DNA of 64,000 bases from Rhabdophis nuchalis (Eukaryota > Chordata > Lepidosauria > Squamata > Natricidae): NCBI GenBank assembly GCA_039707465.1, contig CM077644.1, positions 216,007,962 to 216,071,961 on the forward strand, written 5' to 3'. Every line of letters starts with the position of its first letter. Position 1 is the first letter of the stretch. This document shows positions 54,941 through 64,000 of the stretch, piece after piece. Position numbers and translations under genes: made by a program. The notes under the pieces are model-generated. The model searched no databases. It was not told the DNA's origin and saw only the letters and a program-made list of their open reading frames with translations.

Positions 54941-56290
54941 GTATGTAAAGTCTTACACTTAGGCAAGAAAACCCAAAAGTACACATATAGACTGAGTGAA
55001 ACCAGGCTTAATAGCAGTAACTGTGAGAGGGATCTTGGAGTCTTAGTGGCTAATCAGTTAAATGCACAGGTACAGTATAGGTGGTACCTTGCTCAATAGC
55101 AGTAACTGTGAAAGGGATCTTGGAGTCCTAGTGGACAACCATTTAAATATGAACCAGTAGTGTGCAGCAGCTGCCAAAAAAGCCAACACAGTTCTAGGCT
55201 GCATAAACAGAGGGATAGACTCAAGATCACATGAAGTGTTAATACCACTTTATAATGCCTTGGTAAGGCCACACTTGGAATACTGCATTCAGTTTTGGTC
55301 ACCACGATGTAGAAAAGATGTGGCGACTCTAGAAAGAGTGCAGAGAAGAGCAACAAAGATGATTAGGGGACTGGAGACTAAAACATATGAAGAACGGTTG
55401 CAGGAACTGGGTATGTCTAGTTTAATAAAAAGAAGGATTAGGGGAGATATGATAGCAGTGTTCCAATATCTCAGGGGTTGCCACAAAGAAGAGGGAGTCA
55501 AACTATTCTCCAAAGCACCTGAGGGCAGAACAAGAAGCAATGGGTGGAAACTAATCAAGGAGAGAAGCAACTTAGAACTGAGGAGAAATTTCCTGACAGT
55601 TAGAACAACTAATCAGTGGAACAGCTTGCCTCCAGAAGTTGTGAATGTTCCAACACTGCAAGTCTTCAAATATGAGCCAACAGTGTGCGGTGGCAGCCAA
55701 AAAAGCCAATGCAATCCTAAATTGCATTAACATAGGAATACAACCAAGATCACGTGAGGTACTAATACCACTCTATAAAACCTTAGAAAGACCACACCAA
55801 GAATACTGCATCCAGTTTTGGCCACCATACTTTAAAAAAGATGTTGAGACTCTAGAAAAAATGAAGAGCAACCAAGATGATTAGGGATCTGGAGGCTAAA
55901 ATATATAAAGAATGGTTAAAAGAACTGGGCACGGCTAGTCTAGTGCAGAGAAGGATCAGGGGAGACATGATAGCAGTTGTCCAATATTTGAGGGGAAGCC
56001 ACAGAGAGGAAGGGGTCAAGCTATTTTCCAAAGCACCCGAAGGCCAGACAAGGAATAATAGATGGAAATTGATCAATGAGAGATTCAACCTAGAAATAAG
56101 GAGAAATTTTCTGATAGTGAGAACAATCAACCAATGGAAGCTTGTATTCAGAAGCTGTGGGAACTTCATGACTGGAGGCTTTCAAGAAGACATTCGACTG
56201 CCATTTATCTGAAACGGTGTAGGGTCTCCTTCCTAGGTGGGGGGTTGGACTAGATGACCTACCAGGTCCCTTCCAAGTCTGTTAATCTAA
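54941..56290 (+). mobile_element. CR1 LINE mosaic of three segments
   Basis: Segment 1 (54941-55062) encodes CKVLHLGKKTQ to VLVANQLN. Segment 3 (55671-56290) resumes at exactly the next residues (MSQQCAVAAKKANAILNCIN) and runs to the CR1 3' UTR (GGGGTTGGACTAGATGACC). Between them lies segment 2 (55063-55670), a different CR1 copy that starts earlier in the protein (YSIGG-like, LNSSNCERDLG) and ends within the last exon-like block (PTLQVF) without a 3' UTR. Both junctions carry A-rich microhomology (AAAT, AAA). It is 5'-truncated overall. Confidence 0.82.
55236..55730 (+). pseudogene. CR1 ORF2 C-terminal fragment within mosaic
   Basis: This frame encodes LIPLYNALVRPHLEYCIQFW, RRATKMIRGLE, YEERLQELGMSSLIKRR, RGDMIAVFQYLRGCHKEEG, NSLPPEVVN. 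It is the C-terminal region after RT in CR1 ORF2. The last 20 or so residues cross into segment 3 and are not native. It is close to the 57170-58267 copy (same family) and carries no RT catalytic core. Confidence 0.82.
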
Positions 56291-56360
56291 TCTAAATTCA
56301 CACTCTTCTGGGTTCTAGGCTGGTGCCTTAACCAGTGCACTAAACTGGCTCTCTGTGTTT
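56287..56360 (-). mobile_element. tRNA-derived SINE head, minus strand
   Basis: On the minus strand it reads AGAGCCAGTTTAGTGCACTG then GTTAAGGCACCAGCCTAGAA, the head of the MIR-like SINE family of 4141. Only the 5' half is present. Confidence 0.6.
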
Positions 56361-56482
56361 TCCTTATCTGAAAATAAGTGCTTTTCCTGGCCATTGTTGT
56401 TGGAAAATGTTTATTGCCATAAACAAACAAACAAGAATAAACACCCCACATGCTTGGTTAGGGATCATTTGTGATCCTGGAG

Positions 56483-56576
56483 CAGGGGTGTCCAAACTTG
56501 GGAACTTTAAGATGGCTGGGGAATTCTGGGAGTTGAAGTCCGCAAGTTTTAAAATTCCCAAGTTTGGACACCCCTG
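56483..56576. mobile_element. Palindromic hAT MITE, 94 bp, perfect TSD
   Basis: The termini CAGGGGTGTCCAAACTTGG and CCAAGTTTGGACACCCCTG are perfect inverted repeats. A perfect 8-bp duplication TCCTGGAG lies at 56475-56482 and 56577-56584. Confidence 0.94.
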
Positions 56577-56584
56577 TCCTGGAG

Positions 56585-57069
56585 CCTCAGTTTGCCAATG
56601 ACAATAAAACGTTTATTTGGAAGGAACGTAGAGGACTGTCATTTCTTTATGCTTCTTTTCTTCTTGCAGGGAAAAGCCTCTGCTTGGAAAGAAGAAAATG
56701 CAAGAGCAAGAAGATAAACATTTTTGTCATCTCCTCAGAAGTGAGGAGGGGAGGAACTGGGGGCACAGTTTTGATCTAAGAGTGAGGCATTAACCTTCCT
56801 ACAGCTCCCCCCACTAGGGAGCTGAAATCAACCTTGGCTGGATTCTCCAAAATGCATCAAAACATCTAGCAAATGTTTGTACAGATGTTTCATGACCACC
56901 ATTGGCACTGAAGTGGCCGCTAAGTGAAGCATGTTTATTACCTTATTTCAACTTTACAGATCTGCAAAGGATATAAATCAATGATTGTTTGCAATGCTAC
57001 TTTCCCATCATCATTGTTAACTGTAAATAGTTGCTAAACAAGGCAGCCACTAAACGCGGACTACCTGTA
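56585..57069. other. Unique sequence with TIR-element fragment at 56890-57069
   Basis: The right part (CATGACCACCATTGGCACTG ... AACGCGGACTACCTGTA) resembles one end of the 22713-23112 family, with terminus GGACTACCTGTA. The left part is unclassified. Confidence 0.45.
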
Positions 57070-57080
57070 ATGATGTAAAG

Positions 57081-57157
57081 CAGGGATCTTTACTGGCTGG
57101 AGAATTCTGGGAGCTGAAGTCCTTCAGACTTAAAGTTGCAAAGGTTGGAGACCCCTG
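57081..57157. mobile_element. Internally deleted hAT MITE
   Basis: A left tip CAGGGATCTT joins directly to the apex and right arm (CTGGAGAATTCTGGGAGC ... GGTTGGAGACCCCTG). The left target copy ATGTAAAG lies at 57073-57080. The matching right copy is at 58352-58359, displaced by the CR1 inserted at the MITE's right edge. Confidence 0.75.
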
Positions 57158-58351
57158 ACCCCAAAATCAGTGGACCAGAGGAATACTGTTGATATAATTT
57201 ACCTGGACTTCAGTAAGGCATTTGATAAAGTAGACCATAACCTACTATTAGATAAAGTAGAAAATTGTGGGTTAGACAGCACCACCAGCAAATGGATTCG
57301 CAACTGGCTGACCAACAGCACTCAACGTGTAGTCCTCAATGGAACTGCATCTACATGGAAGGAAGTATGCAGTGGAGTCCCCCAAGGCTCTGTTTTAGGC
57401 CCAGTACTCTTTAACATCTTCATCAACGATTTGGATGAGGGGATAAATGGGAAACTCATCAAATTTGCAGACGACACCAAGCTGGCAGGAATAGCCAACA
57501 CTCCAGAAGATAGGCTTAAGATACAGAAGGATCTAGACAAACTTGAACATTGGGCACTATGTAATAAAATGAAATTCAATTGTGAAAAAAGTAAGGTCCT
57601 ACATATAGGCAAGAAAAATCAAATGCACAAGTACAGTATAGGTGGTACCTTGCTCAATAGTAGCAACTGTGAGAGGGATCTAGGAATCCTAGTGGACAAC
57701 CATTTAAATATGAGCCAGCAGCGTGCAGCAGCTGCCAAAAAAGCCAACACAGTTCTAGGCTGCATAAACAGAGGGATAGAATCTAGATCACGTGAAGTGT
57801 TAATGCCACTGTATAGTGCCTTGGTAAGGCCACACTTGGAATACTGCATACAGTTTTGGTCGCCACGATGTAGAAAAGACGTGGAGACTCTGGAAAGAGT
57901 GCAGAGAAGAGCAACCAAGATGATTAGGGAACTGGAGACTAAAACATATGAAGAACGGTTGCAGGAGCTGGGTATGTCTAGTTTGATAAAGAGAAGGACC
58001 AGGGGAGACATGATAGCAGTGTTCCGATATCTCAGAGGGTGCCACAAAGAAGAGGGAGTCAAACTATTCTCCAAGGCACCTGCGGGCAGGACAAGAAGCA
58101 ATGGGTGGAAGCTAATCAAGGAGAGAAGCAACTTAGAACTAAGGAGAAATTTCCTGACAGTTAGAACAATTAACCTCTGGAACAGCTTGCCTCCAGAAGT
58201 TGTGAATGCCCCAACCCTGGAAGTCTTTAAAAAGATGTTAGATAGCCATTTGTCTGAAATGGTATAAGGTTCCTGCCCACGCAGGGGGTTGGACTAGAAG
58301 ACCTACAAGGTCCCTTCCAACTCTGCTATTGTATTGTATTGTATTGTATTG
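57158..58351 (+). mobile_element. CR1 LINE, RT to 3' end, intact frame, 5'-truncated
   Basis: It starts just after the MITE terminus, encodes an uninterrupted RT and C-terminus (57170-58267), then a short 3' UTR (CAGGGGGTTGGACTAGAAGA, CCTACAAGGTCCCTTCC) and an (ATTGT)n tail at 58327-58351. The endonuclease is absent. It is the best preserved CR1 in the window. Confidence 0.92.
57170..58267 (+). pseudogene. CR1 ORF2 fragment: reverse transcriptase and C-terminus
   Basis: This is 365 open codons. YLDFSKAFDKVDH (about residues 11-23) holds the first RT catalytic Asp, SGVPQGSVLGPVLFNIFINDL the next block (68-88), and KFADDTKLAG the second catalytic Asp pair (FADD near 99-102). The CR1 C-terminus follows: RDLGILVDNHLNMSQQ, LGCINRGIESRSREVL, ALVRPHLEYCIQFWSP, LERVQRRATKMI, RTRGDMIAVFRYL, WNSLPPEVVNAPTL. 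The frame begins within RT without a true start. It lacks the endonuclease and is not autonomous despite the clean frame. Confidence 0.92.
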
Positions 58352-58359
58352 ATGTAAAG

Positions 58360-58770
58360 TATTTGCATTCAAATTGCAGAGCTATAACCTTGCTCCTGTG
58401 GTTGTTTGAAAGCCATTCTTTTGCTCTCAGATGCCCTGTTTTTTGAACAAACTGTTTGCCTGCTTATTTTTATTTTTATTTTTTTGCTGTAATAGCACTT
58501 TATAAACCAGCCATCACTGTCAAAGCCTCAGCTTTCGCTTTCGCTGCATCAGTAGAATTCATACGCAAAGAAATCTTTAATGACATGCAGGCAGCTTCCA
58601 GAAAGGCTGGTGAATGGAATATTTTGAAAGTAGTCCTGCCATTCAAAGCAGGGTTTTTAGATCAATAGGCTATGCACTCATTTATATTATTCATTCAGAT
58701 AAATTCCCTAGCATATTTTCTTCAGGCATGGAAATTGCTCATGACAATAACTTTGACCTGAAAATGTAAT
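58360..58770. other. Unique stretch
   Basis: It contains a T-rich run (TTTTTATTTTTATTTTTTTG) near 58467-58487 and repeat-free sequence around 58490-58640. No coding exon is supported. Confidence 0.4.
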
Positions 58771-59064
58771 GAGAAGGGGGGGGGAGGCGGAGGAGGAGGA
58801 AGAAGAGGAGGAGAAGGAGGAGCAGGAGGAGGAAGAGACATAGGAGCAAAAGGAGGAGGAGGAAGAGAAGGAGGAGCAGGAGAAAGAGGAGGAGCAGGAG
58901 AAGGAAGAGGAGACAGAGTAGGAAAAGGAGGAGGAGAAAGAGAAGGAGGAGGAGGAAGAGAAGGAGGAGGAAGAGGAGGGGGAGGGGGAAGAGAAGGGGG
59001 GAGGGGGGAGGAGGAAGAAGAGGAAAAGGAGGAGGAGGAAAAGGAGGAGGAGGAGGTAGAGGAG
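58771..59064. repeat. Polypurine tract (GGA/GAA/GAG)n
   Basis: About 290 bases are almost entirely purine on the plus strand (GGAGGAGGAAGAAGAGG-like), with a few C or T interruptions. Ser/Pro-rich frames on the minus strand (58708-59124 and 58722-59072) are artefacts. The tract could adopt triplex (H-DNA) structure. Confidence 0.95.
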
Positions 59065-59448
59065 TTGTTCAAAGTAAGAGTTGAGGGATCTTTTAGCTTG
59101 GTTGTTTTTTGGCAGATGTTTCATTACCCAAACTAGGTAATACCATCAGTGCTGTTCTACAATGAAAACTCCAATTTAAATAATCTCAGTGAGAAACATG
59201 ATGAATAATTCTATAGTCAAGCGCATCTTCACATCTCATCAGCATGTGAAGGAAGGACTTTAAAAAGGACCATCGCAGAAGTGGCTCATTGCCCAGGCGA
59301 GGGTCAGGACTATCTGCAGGGGGGGAACAACTCGGCGGCAAATGGTAAAAACAGTTTTGGTCAATGTAGTTCATGCTCCTTCTCCCTTGTATGTGCATTG
59401 ATATGCTACATGAGTGTGTAAAAGGATGGCATTTGAATCACATTAGTT
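59065..59448. other. Unclassified sequence, possible old retroelement
   Basis: GCAGATGTTTCATTACCCAA, ACTAGGTAATACCATCAGTG and neighbouring text resemble a family of reptile repeats with degraded coding potential, perhaps Penelope-like. I cannot confirm this from the sequence alone. Confidence 0.3.
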
Positions 59449-59456
59449 CCTTAATG

Positions 59457-59591
59457 CAGGGGTCCCCAACCTTTGCAACTTTAAGTCTGAAGGACTTCAG
59501 CTTCCAGAATTCTCCAGCCAACTTTGCTGGCTGGAGAATTCTGGGAGCTGAAGTCCTTCAGACTTAAAGTTGCAAAGGTTGGGGACCCCTG
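59457..59591. mobile_element. Palindromic hAT MITE, 135 bp
   Basis: The termini are CAGGGGTCCCCAACC and GGTTGGGGACCCCTG, with arms meeting near 59525. The target copies CCTTAATG (59449-59456) and CCCTAATG (59592-59599) differ at one base. It is near-identical in layout to 5473-5607. Confidence 0.92.
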
Positions 59592-59599
59592 CCCTAATG

Positions 59600-60219
59600 T
59601 ATTTAGCATTTTGACAAAAATGGTGAATCCCATGTACATGTTTGACTGGAACACCAATGTTCCCTGTCTTGTCAAACTATGCCTTAAGGGCAGTCAATGA
59701 CATATCTGCTTCATCAAGGAGATAAATTACACCCCCCCACACACACACATACACACATTTCAGAGTGAAGGTAGAATCAGGCTTTCTTTATTCCTACCTG
59801 TATTATCTAACAGCATTTGTATAAATATAAAATCCAATTGGATCATCACATTCTTTACATTAACTTTCATTGTCTAGGTTAAATGAATTTCTTAAATGAG
59901 ATTAGAAATAGCCATTCCTAAATTGTGAGCCTTTTTATCTGTATTGAAATATTTAATTTTCTCTTACTTTAAAACATACACACACACACACAGAGTGATG
60001 TATATACTAGTTATCCTTATAAGGCTGTATTCACGTGTATGAATAATTCATGAATTCAAAAAGTCATTTCTTTTTCATCTGAGGCATCTTGATTTGATCA
60101 GGACAAGTAAGCAAAGATCGGACAAGTAAGTATCTGTCAGGGACACTTTATGTATTGGGGATTTTGTCTTGGAGCAATCTGTTTATGCACCCTGAAAATC
60201 CAATTTGCCCTATTTAATC
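59600..60219. other. Unique stretch with short CA runs
   Basis: Short (CA)n runs lie near 59738-59757 and 59977-59992. GGACAAGTAAG occurs twice (60101 and 60120). Nothing else is recognised. Confidence 0.4.
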
Positions 60220-60364
60220 AATCAATTTCAATTTTAATACTTATAAACCTCACCCTCTCCCCACAGGGACTCGGGGCGGTGCACAGGGAGAATAAAAACA
60301 ATAACTATATACAACATTTCATATTAAAAATAAATTAAACAATACCTGTGCTAAAATACCCATT
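60220..60364 (-). mobile_element. L2 LINE 3' UTR end, minus strand
   Basis: TATAAACCTCACCCTCTCCC, CGGGGCGGTGCACAGG and the ACCTGTGCTAAAATACCCAT segment are the reversed 3' UTR of the L2 family. The copy is truncated to about 145 bp, and its 5' end runs into two hairpins. Confidence 0.75.
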
Positions 60365-60449
60365 AAAACTAACTAACATACATTTCATTGTATGTTAGTT
60401 AGTTTTTTTTTTTACATACATTTCATTTGCCTTGAAATGTATGTAAAAA
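60365..60449. repeat. Two consecutive perfect hairpins
   Basis: Hairpin 1 has 17-nt arms at 60365-60381 and 60390-60406 with an 8-nt loop. Hairpin 2 has 17-nt arms at 60409-60425 and 60433-60449 with a 7-nt loop. The string CATACATTTCATT occurs in both, so they are related to one another. Confidence 0.85.
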
Positions 60450-60718
60450 TAAGTTTGTACATAAATGGAATTAAATTGTTTAGCTAGCCAGCGCAAGCTA
60501 TGGGTTACATGTCTATTCCTTTAGAAGGGTTCCAAGTAATGAATACATTGGACAAAGAAATCCATATCTCTGTTTTGTTGTCAATATCAATTAATTGGAC
60601 AGAGGGATTCCAAGGACTTTAAGTAGATCCTCATTTGATTGGTTGAAAGGACAAGGTGATTCATGAATAACATATTCATCGTATCTATGGGGTTTGAATA
60701 GTTTATAGCAGAGGTCAA

Positions 60719-60897
60719 CAACCTCTACCAAAGTCATAATTTTAAATCCCGCAGACCACTAATATGATTTTTTAAAAAGATAAATAGTATTTAGTGCAAT
60801 ATAAAAAATGCAGATAATTTTTCTTTAAACACCAAAAAATTTTCATGCACCACCAGTGGTCCATGGACCACCAGTTGGTGACTGCTGATTTATAGAA
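60719..60897. mobile_element. hAT MITE with 8-bp TSD
   Basis: The termini are CAGAGGTCAACAACCT and AGTTGGTGACTGCTG. The target copies GTTTATAG (60711-60718) and ATTTATAG (60898-60905) match at seven of eight bases. The interior is AT-rich with CCACCAGTGGTCCATGG. Confidence 0.82.
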
Positions 60898-60905
60898 TAT
60901 TGTTC

Positions 60906-61622
60906 CAAACAAGTTATTTCTTGTCAATGTTTTATCTGAATGAAATATTCTAAATAAAAATACTACATTTTTCTTATTTTGAAAAGTTTGCCATGTTTAC
61001 TATTATTTATTTCCCACTTACAGGTTAACTAGAGTTTAGGTTTTGGAGAATATACCAGGTTTTTGCTCACCTCCAACTCTGTTTATTCATGATGATGGAA
61101 TAGCAGCTGCCTTTTAAAACTTTCAGTACATGTTGTGCCTCTGATTACAGTCATTATGACTGGGAATGCCTACATCTTGCACCATTGGTTGCCGCAAGGA
61201 AGGTTATTACAGGTTCAGTCTTTCTAGATTTGCCAGAATAGGTGCGTTAATGGTAACAGCAACATTTAATTATTCCCAAATGGTTCCAGTACCCGTTAGC
61301 TATGCTTCAAATACAAAGTGCTAAAACAGGCAGCCTTCTTTCCTGAACTACATATTTAGAACTATGGGGTATTTTGTTCTGGATGCTTTTTATAAACTTA
61401 ACTATTTCAAACAAAGAGAGACTGCTTCCCACACCTAACTCTAGTTTTACAAAGTTGCATTTTTAGTGGCAAATTACTTCTCTCAGGAGATTCAAGAAAA
61501 GTTATAAATATTTTTTCTGAATAAAAAGGAAAGGGGGTTAGAACAAATCAATTTTCATCTCTCACAAAGACTGCAGTTATTCACATGGGAATGTCTAGGA
61601 ATACACATTCTTCCTTCTATAC
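60906..61622. other. Unique stretch, nothing recognised
   Basis: It is AT-rich with no coding similarity or repeat termini. Confidence 0.42.
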
Positions 61623-61966
61623 TGTCAGGGTTCCAAACAGCATCTTCGATACATTAATACTCTGAGGCAAGAGGTTCCTCAAAACTTCAATTTATTAGAA
61701 GAGGCATGTGGGCACATCTGGGAAAACCTGAATCTGAGACTTTCCAGGTTTTCCCCACCTAGTTGAAAGTTCAAGACCTTGCCCCAACACTCACAAGTCT
61801 ATCACATGGACCAATCAGTCATCTCCATGAAGGAAGATTCCTCCTATCCAGTCTTGACCTTGACTTTCTAAGGAGGAATGTTATTTTGACTACATACAAT
61901 TCCCCCTCCCAGTTTCCCACAGTAGAATATGTGTTTGAATATGTGGCAGGCTTGAGGCCCTGTACA
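61623..61966 (-). mobile_element. Solo LTR, family B, minus orientation, partial
   Basis: The 3' tip on the minus strand (GGAACCCTGACA) and internal blocks (GTGATAGACTTGTGAGTG, AACTTTCAACTAGGTGGGG, TCTAATAAATTGAAG) align with 54517-54940. The 5' end is probably TGTACAGGG at 61966, but it is shortened and no target duplication is visible. Confidence 0.7.
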
Positions 61967-62105
61967 ACGATGGCTTCCAAGCCTTACAGATATATTCTAC
62001 ACATTCTACTAGAGAGACATTCCCTGAGAATGGACGTCCAAAAGCTTGGAAGACTAAACCTCTAGTCCTGGTGACTGACCCAGATTGGATCCTGCAGTGT
62101 TAACC
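61967..62105. repeat. Unclassified interspersed repeat shared with 27245-27365
   Basis: Shared motifs in order are TAGAGAGACATTCCCTGAGA, GAAGACTAAACC, TAGTCCTGGTGACTGACC and GGATCCTGCAGTG. It directly abuts the family B LTR and could be part of a larger retroelement. Confidence 0.45.
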
Positions 62106-62476
62106 TGGGACACATATATTTGCCTTCATTCATGTCTAGGAATGTCATGCCATGCTTGTATATTGTAGATGTATCCAGCCAACTTTGGCAGAAATCGAGA
62201 AACCTTAAGTGGGCATTGTGTGGAAGTCTACCATGAAATCCCAGAGCTATAGGCTAAACTGGAAAATTAATAAGACATCCCGGAAGGGGGCAGTGGCAAA
62301 CCATTTTTTTCCTCAAGAAAATTACACATACATTTTATGAAGTTACTAAGAGTCAAACTCACCTTGAGGAAAATTTATATTTAACTACATTACTGGTTGC
62401 ATTTCCCAGACAGGAGACTCCCTAATAAGTTTATTTGAATGATCTAGTTCTAAAGTTTCCATTCCCATTCCATTCC
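62106..62476. other. Unique stretch
   Basis: Nothing recognisable; no coding similarity or termini. Confidence 0.4.
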
Positions 62477-62738
62477 GTGATGGCGCAATGGTTAGAATGC
62501 AGTATTGCAGGCTAATTCAGCTCACTGCCAGGAATTGATCCTCACCAACTCAAGGTTGATTGGGCTTTCCATGCTTACGAGGTTGGTAAAATGAGGACCC
62601 AGATTGTTGGGGACAATATAGTGACTCTGTAAACTGCTTAGAGCAGGGGTCTCCAACCTTGGCAACTTTAAGACGTGTGGACTTTAATTCCCAGAATTCC
62701 GCAAAGCTGGCTTAGAGAATGCTGTAAAGCACTATAAT
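62477..62738 (+). mobile_element. tRNA-derived squamate SINE, split by a half-MITE
   Basis: The head GATGGCGCAATGGTTAGAAT, the AATGAGGACCCAGATTGTTG body and the TAAACTGCTTAGAG segment are interrupted at 62644. It resumes AATGCTGTAAAGCACTATAA after 62717. It ends in an AATAATAAT run. Confidence 0.8.
62644..62709. mobile_element. One-armed hAT MITE, 66 bp, perfect TSD
   Basis: The left terminus CAGGGGTCTCCAACC and left arm are present. The element stops at the hairpin apex (CAAAGCTG) and has no right arm. The 8-bp GCTTAGAG occurs at 62636-62643 and 62710-62717. Confidence 0.75.
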
Positions 62739-64000
62739 AATAATAATCTTTATTGTCATTGTAAAAATTACAATGAAATTGGTTATTATGAAGTGGTGCA
62801 TAAATATTATTGCTAGCACTTTATATTGCAACTCCTGGGTCCAGAGTTTTATTTGGAGGGAGACTTGAAGAACAAAAATATTAGCCAGTTTCACTGATCA
62901 GAAAAGAGACGGTGCAAAACTATAAGCATGTTTCTAAAGAGATTTTTGCAACCTTACAATATGTTGAGCCCAGGAGATAAATTCCGAATTGTGCCATGTT
63001 CAATTTATTTGCTGTTAGTTACAGTGAGTAGCTCCTTAAAGGACAGTTTAATAATTTGTAGAGAAAAAGACTCACTAAGATAAGGCAGCAGATTTATCTG
63101 AGGTCTAAAGGTATTGGCTCCGTTGAGAGATAAAAAGATTGATTTTCTTTTTCCTAAGGGTTGGCTATGTCAGTCTTTTGCAGCAAAGCCAATAAGGACC
63201 TTTTGTGGCATAGAGGTCCACAGCTAGCCATAATAAGTAAAAAATAAGACATGTATAGTGATAAGGATGAAAACAACACCTTTTGATACCCATATCCTAA
63301 CACTAGATACAAGTATGCAGGTCACAGGATTTGCATTAAGATGCCATTATGTTCTATCACCCCTTCCAATCCTTCTCCCAAGGGGACCTATATTTTGTGA
63401 TACTTTATGGATAAAACAGTTAAACATTGCCTATTATGTTTTTCTGGAATGCATTCTATATTATCAGTTGCACAGAACAGTGGCCTGAAAAACTGCATAT
63501 GCACCAAGAAAGTGTAGAAAGTCAGCACCTCCCCTCCCCCCGAAGAATGAAATATCTTGGGAAATATGAAAAAGGCAGAATATTATATTTCCCTAAAGGA
63601 AAAATGGAGAAACAGAAAGCACACTTGTTCTTTCTTAATAGCCCCCAACAGATAGTTGTGCCCATTAAGAAAGATTGAGACAACCTATTCAGAAACCAGC
63701 CCCAATTCCCCTGCCCCAAGCAGAAACTGAGGCGGCCAGCTTTTAGAAATGCAGATTTGGTAATCCATTCAGAAAGACTGTGTCAAGACAGAAACTCAGA
63801 TAAGCAACAAACAAAAGTTGACAAAATTAGCTCAGACAAACACTTAGGATTTGCATTTCCTCTTTTGTCTATAGAGCCAGTTATGACCCCTATATAACCC
63901 CTCCATGACCCCATAGGAATCTGACGACAGCTAATAGAATATTAAAGGACATGTTCTTGCACAGGAACAAGGAACTCAAGTACAAAGCTCAAAGAAGGTA
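62739..64000. other. Unique stretch to window end
   Basis: A small hairpin TCATTGTAA/TTACAATGA lies at 62756-62776. The frames 63258-63488 and 63427-63678 show no recognisable domain. No further repeats are supported. Confidence 0.42.

Noticed and set aside
58708..59124. Ser/Pro-rich minus-strand frames
   Set aside because: They are translations of the polypurine tract.

Overview
The window is nuclear DNA of an amniote, almost certainly a squamate reptile (snake or lizard, with a snake slightly favoured). The evidence is two Sauria-type SINEs with pol III boxes and the Bov-B-like 3' end, many short hAT elements with CAGTGGTGG-like or CAGGGGTC-like termini, and several young L2-clade LINE copies beside CR1 and L1. 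I found no host protein-coding exon, rRNA, canonical tRNA gene or CRISPR array. The window reads as an intergenic or intronic tract dominated by transposable elements. Nearly every long open frame that means anything is a LINE reverse-transcriptase or L1 ORF1 frame.  Layout: 1-925 is the 5' UTR and ORF1 start of an L1 running off the left edge (minus strand). 1330-2260 is a decayed LINE. 4.1-5.6 kb is a SINE and hAT cluster. 7.6-8.3 kb is a GC-rich hAT. 8.57-8.92 kb is a Sauria SINE. 9.5-10.2 kb is a decayed L1 ORF2. 10.8-12.2 kb is a foldback hAT abutting a solo LTR. 13.0-14.2 kb is a CR1/L3-like LINE. 17.0-19.3 kb holds two head-to-tail L2 fragments. 22.2-24.5 kb holds L2, a TIR element and a CR1 relic split by a hAT and an L2. 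25.7-29.1 kb holds hATs, SINEs and a foldback retro-insertion. 32.4-35.35 kb is a 3-kb L2 broken by a template-switch scar. 37.4-39.7 kb is an L1 ORF2. 40.6-41.2 kb is a solo LTR. 44.1-47.1 kb is a nested stack (CR1, then hAT, then an ORF1-only L1 and an L2). 47.4-about 52.0 kb is a near full-length L2 with an intact 1083-residue ORF2. 52.8-53.4 kb is a duplicated compound microsatellite around a hAT. 54.5-58.4 kb holds a solo LTR and several CR1 pieces. 58.8-59.1 kb is a polypurine tract. The rest to 64 kb is mostly unique sequence with small hATs, SINEs and an LTR.  How the parts work together: the autonomous machinery visible is LINE machinery. Intact L2 ORF2 (endonuclease plus reverse transcriptase) and L1/CR1 enzymes elsewhere would have mobilised the truncated copies and SINEs. 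The hAT elements here are all non-autonomous, with no transposase visible; they are recognised by terminal repeats and 8-bp target duplications. The most unusual objects are an ORF1-only L1 (HAL1-like) with a 17-bp target duplication and poly(A), a foldback/template-switch lesion in an L2, a three-part CR1 mosaic, a 13-bp-TSD inverted-repeat insertion with a SINE at its apex, and a 52-bp sequence shared by two unrelated loci.
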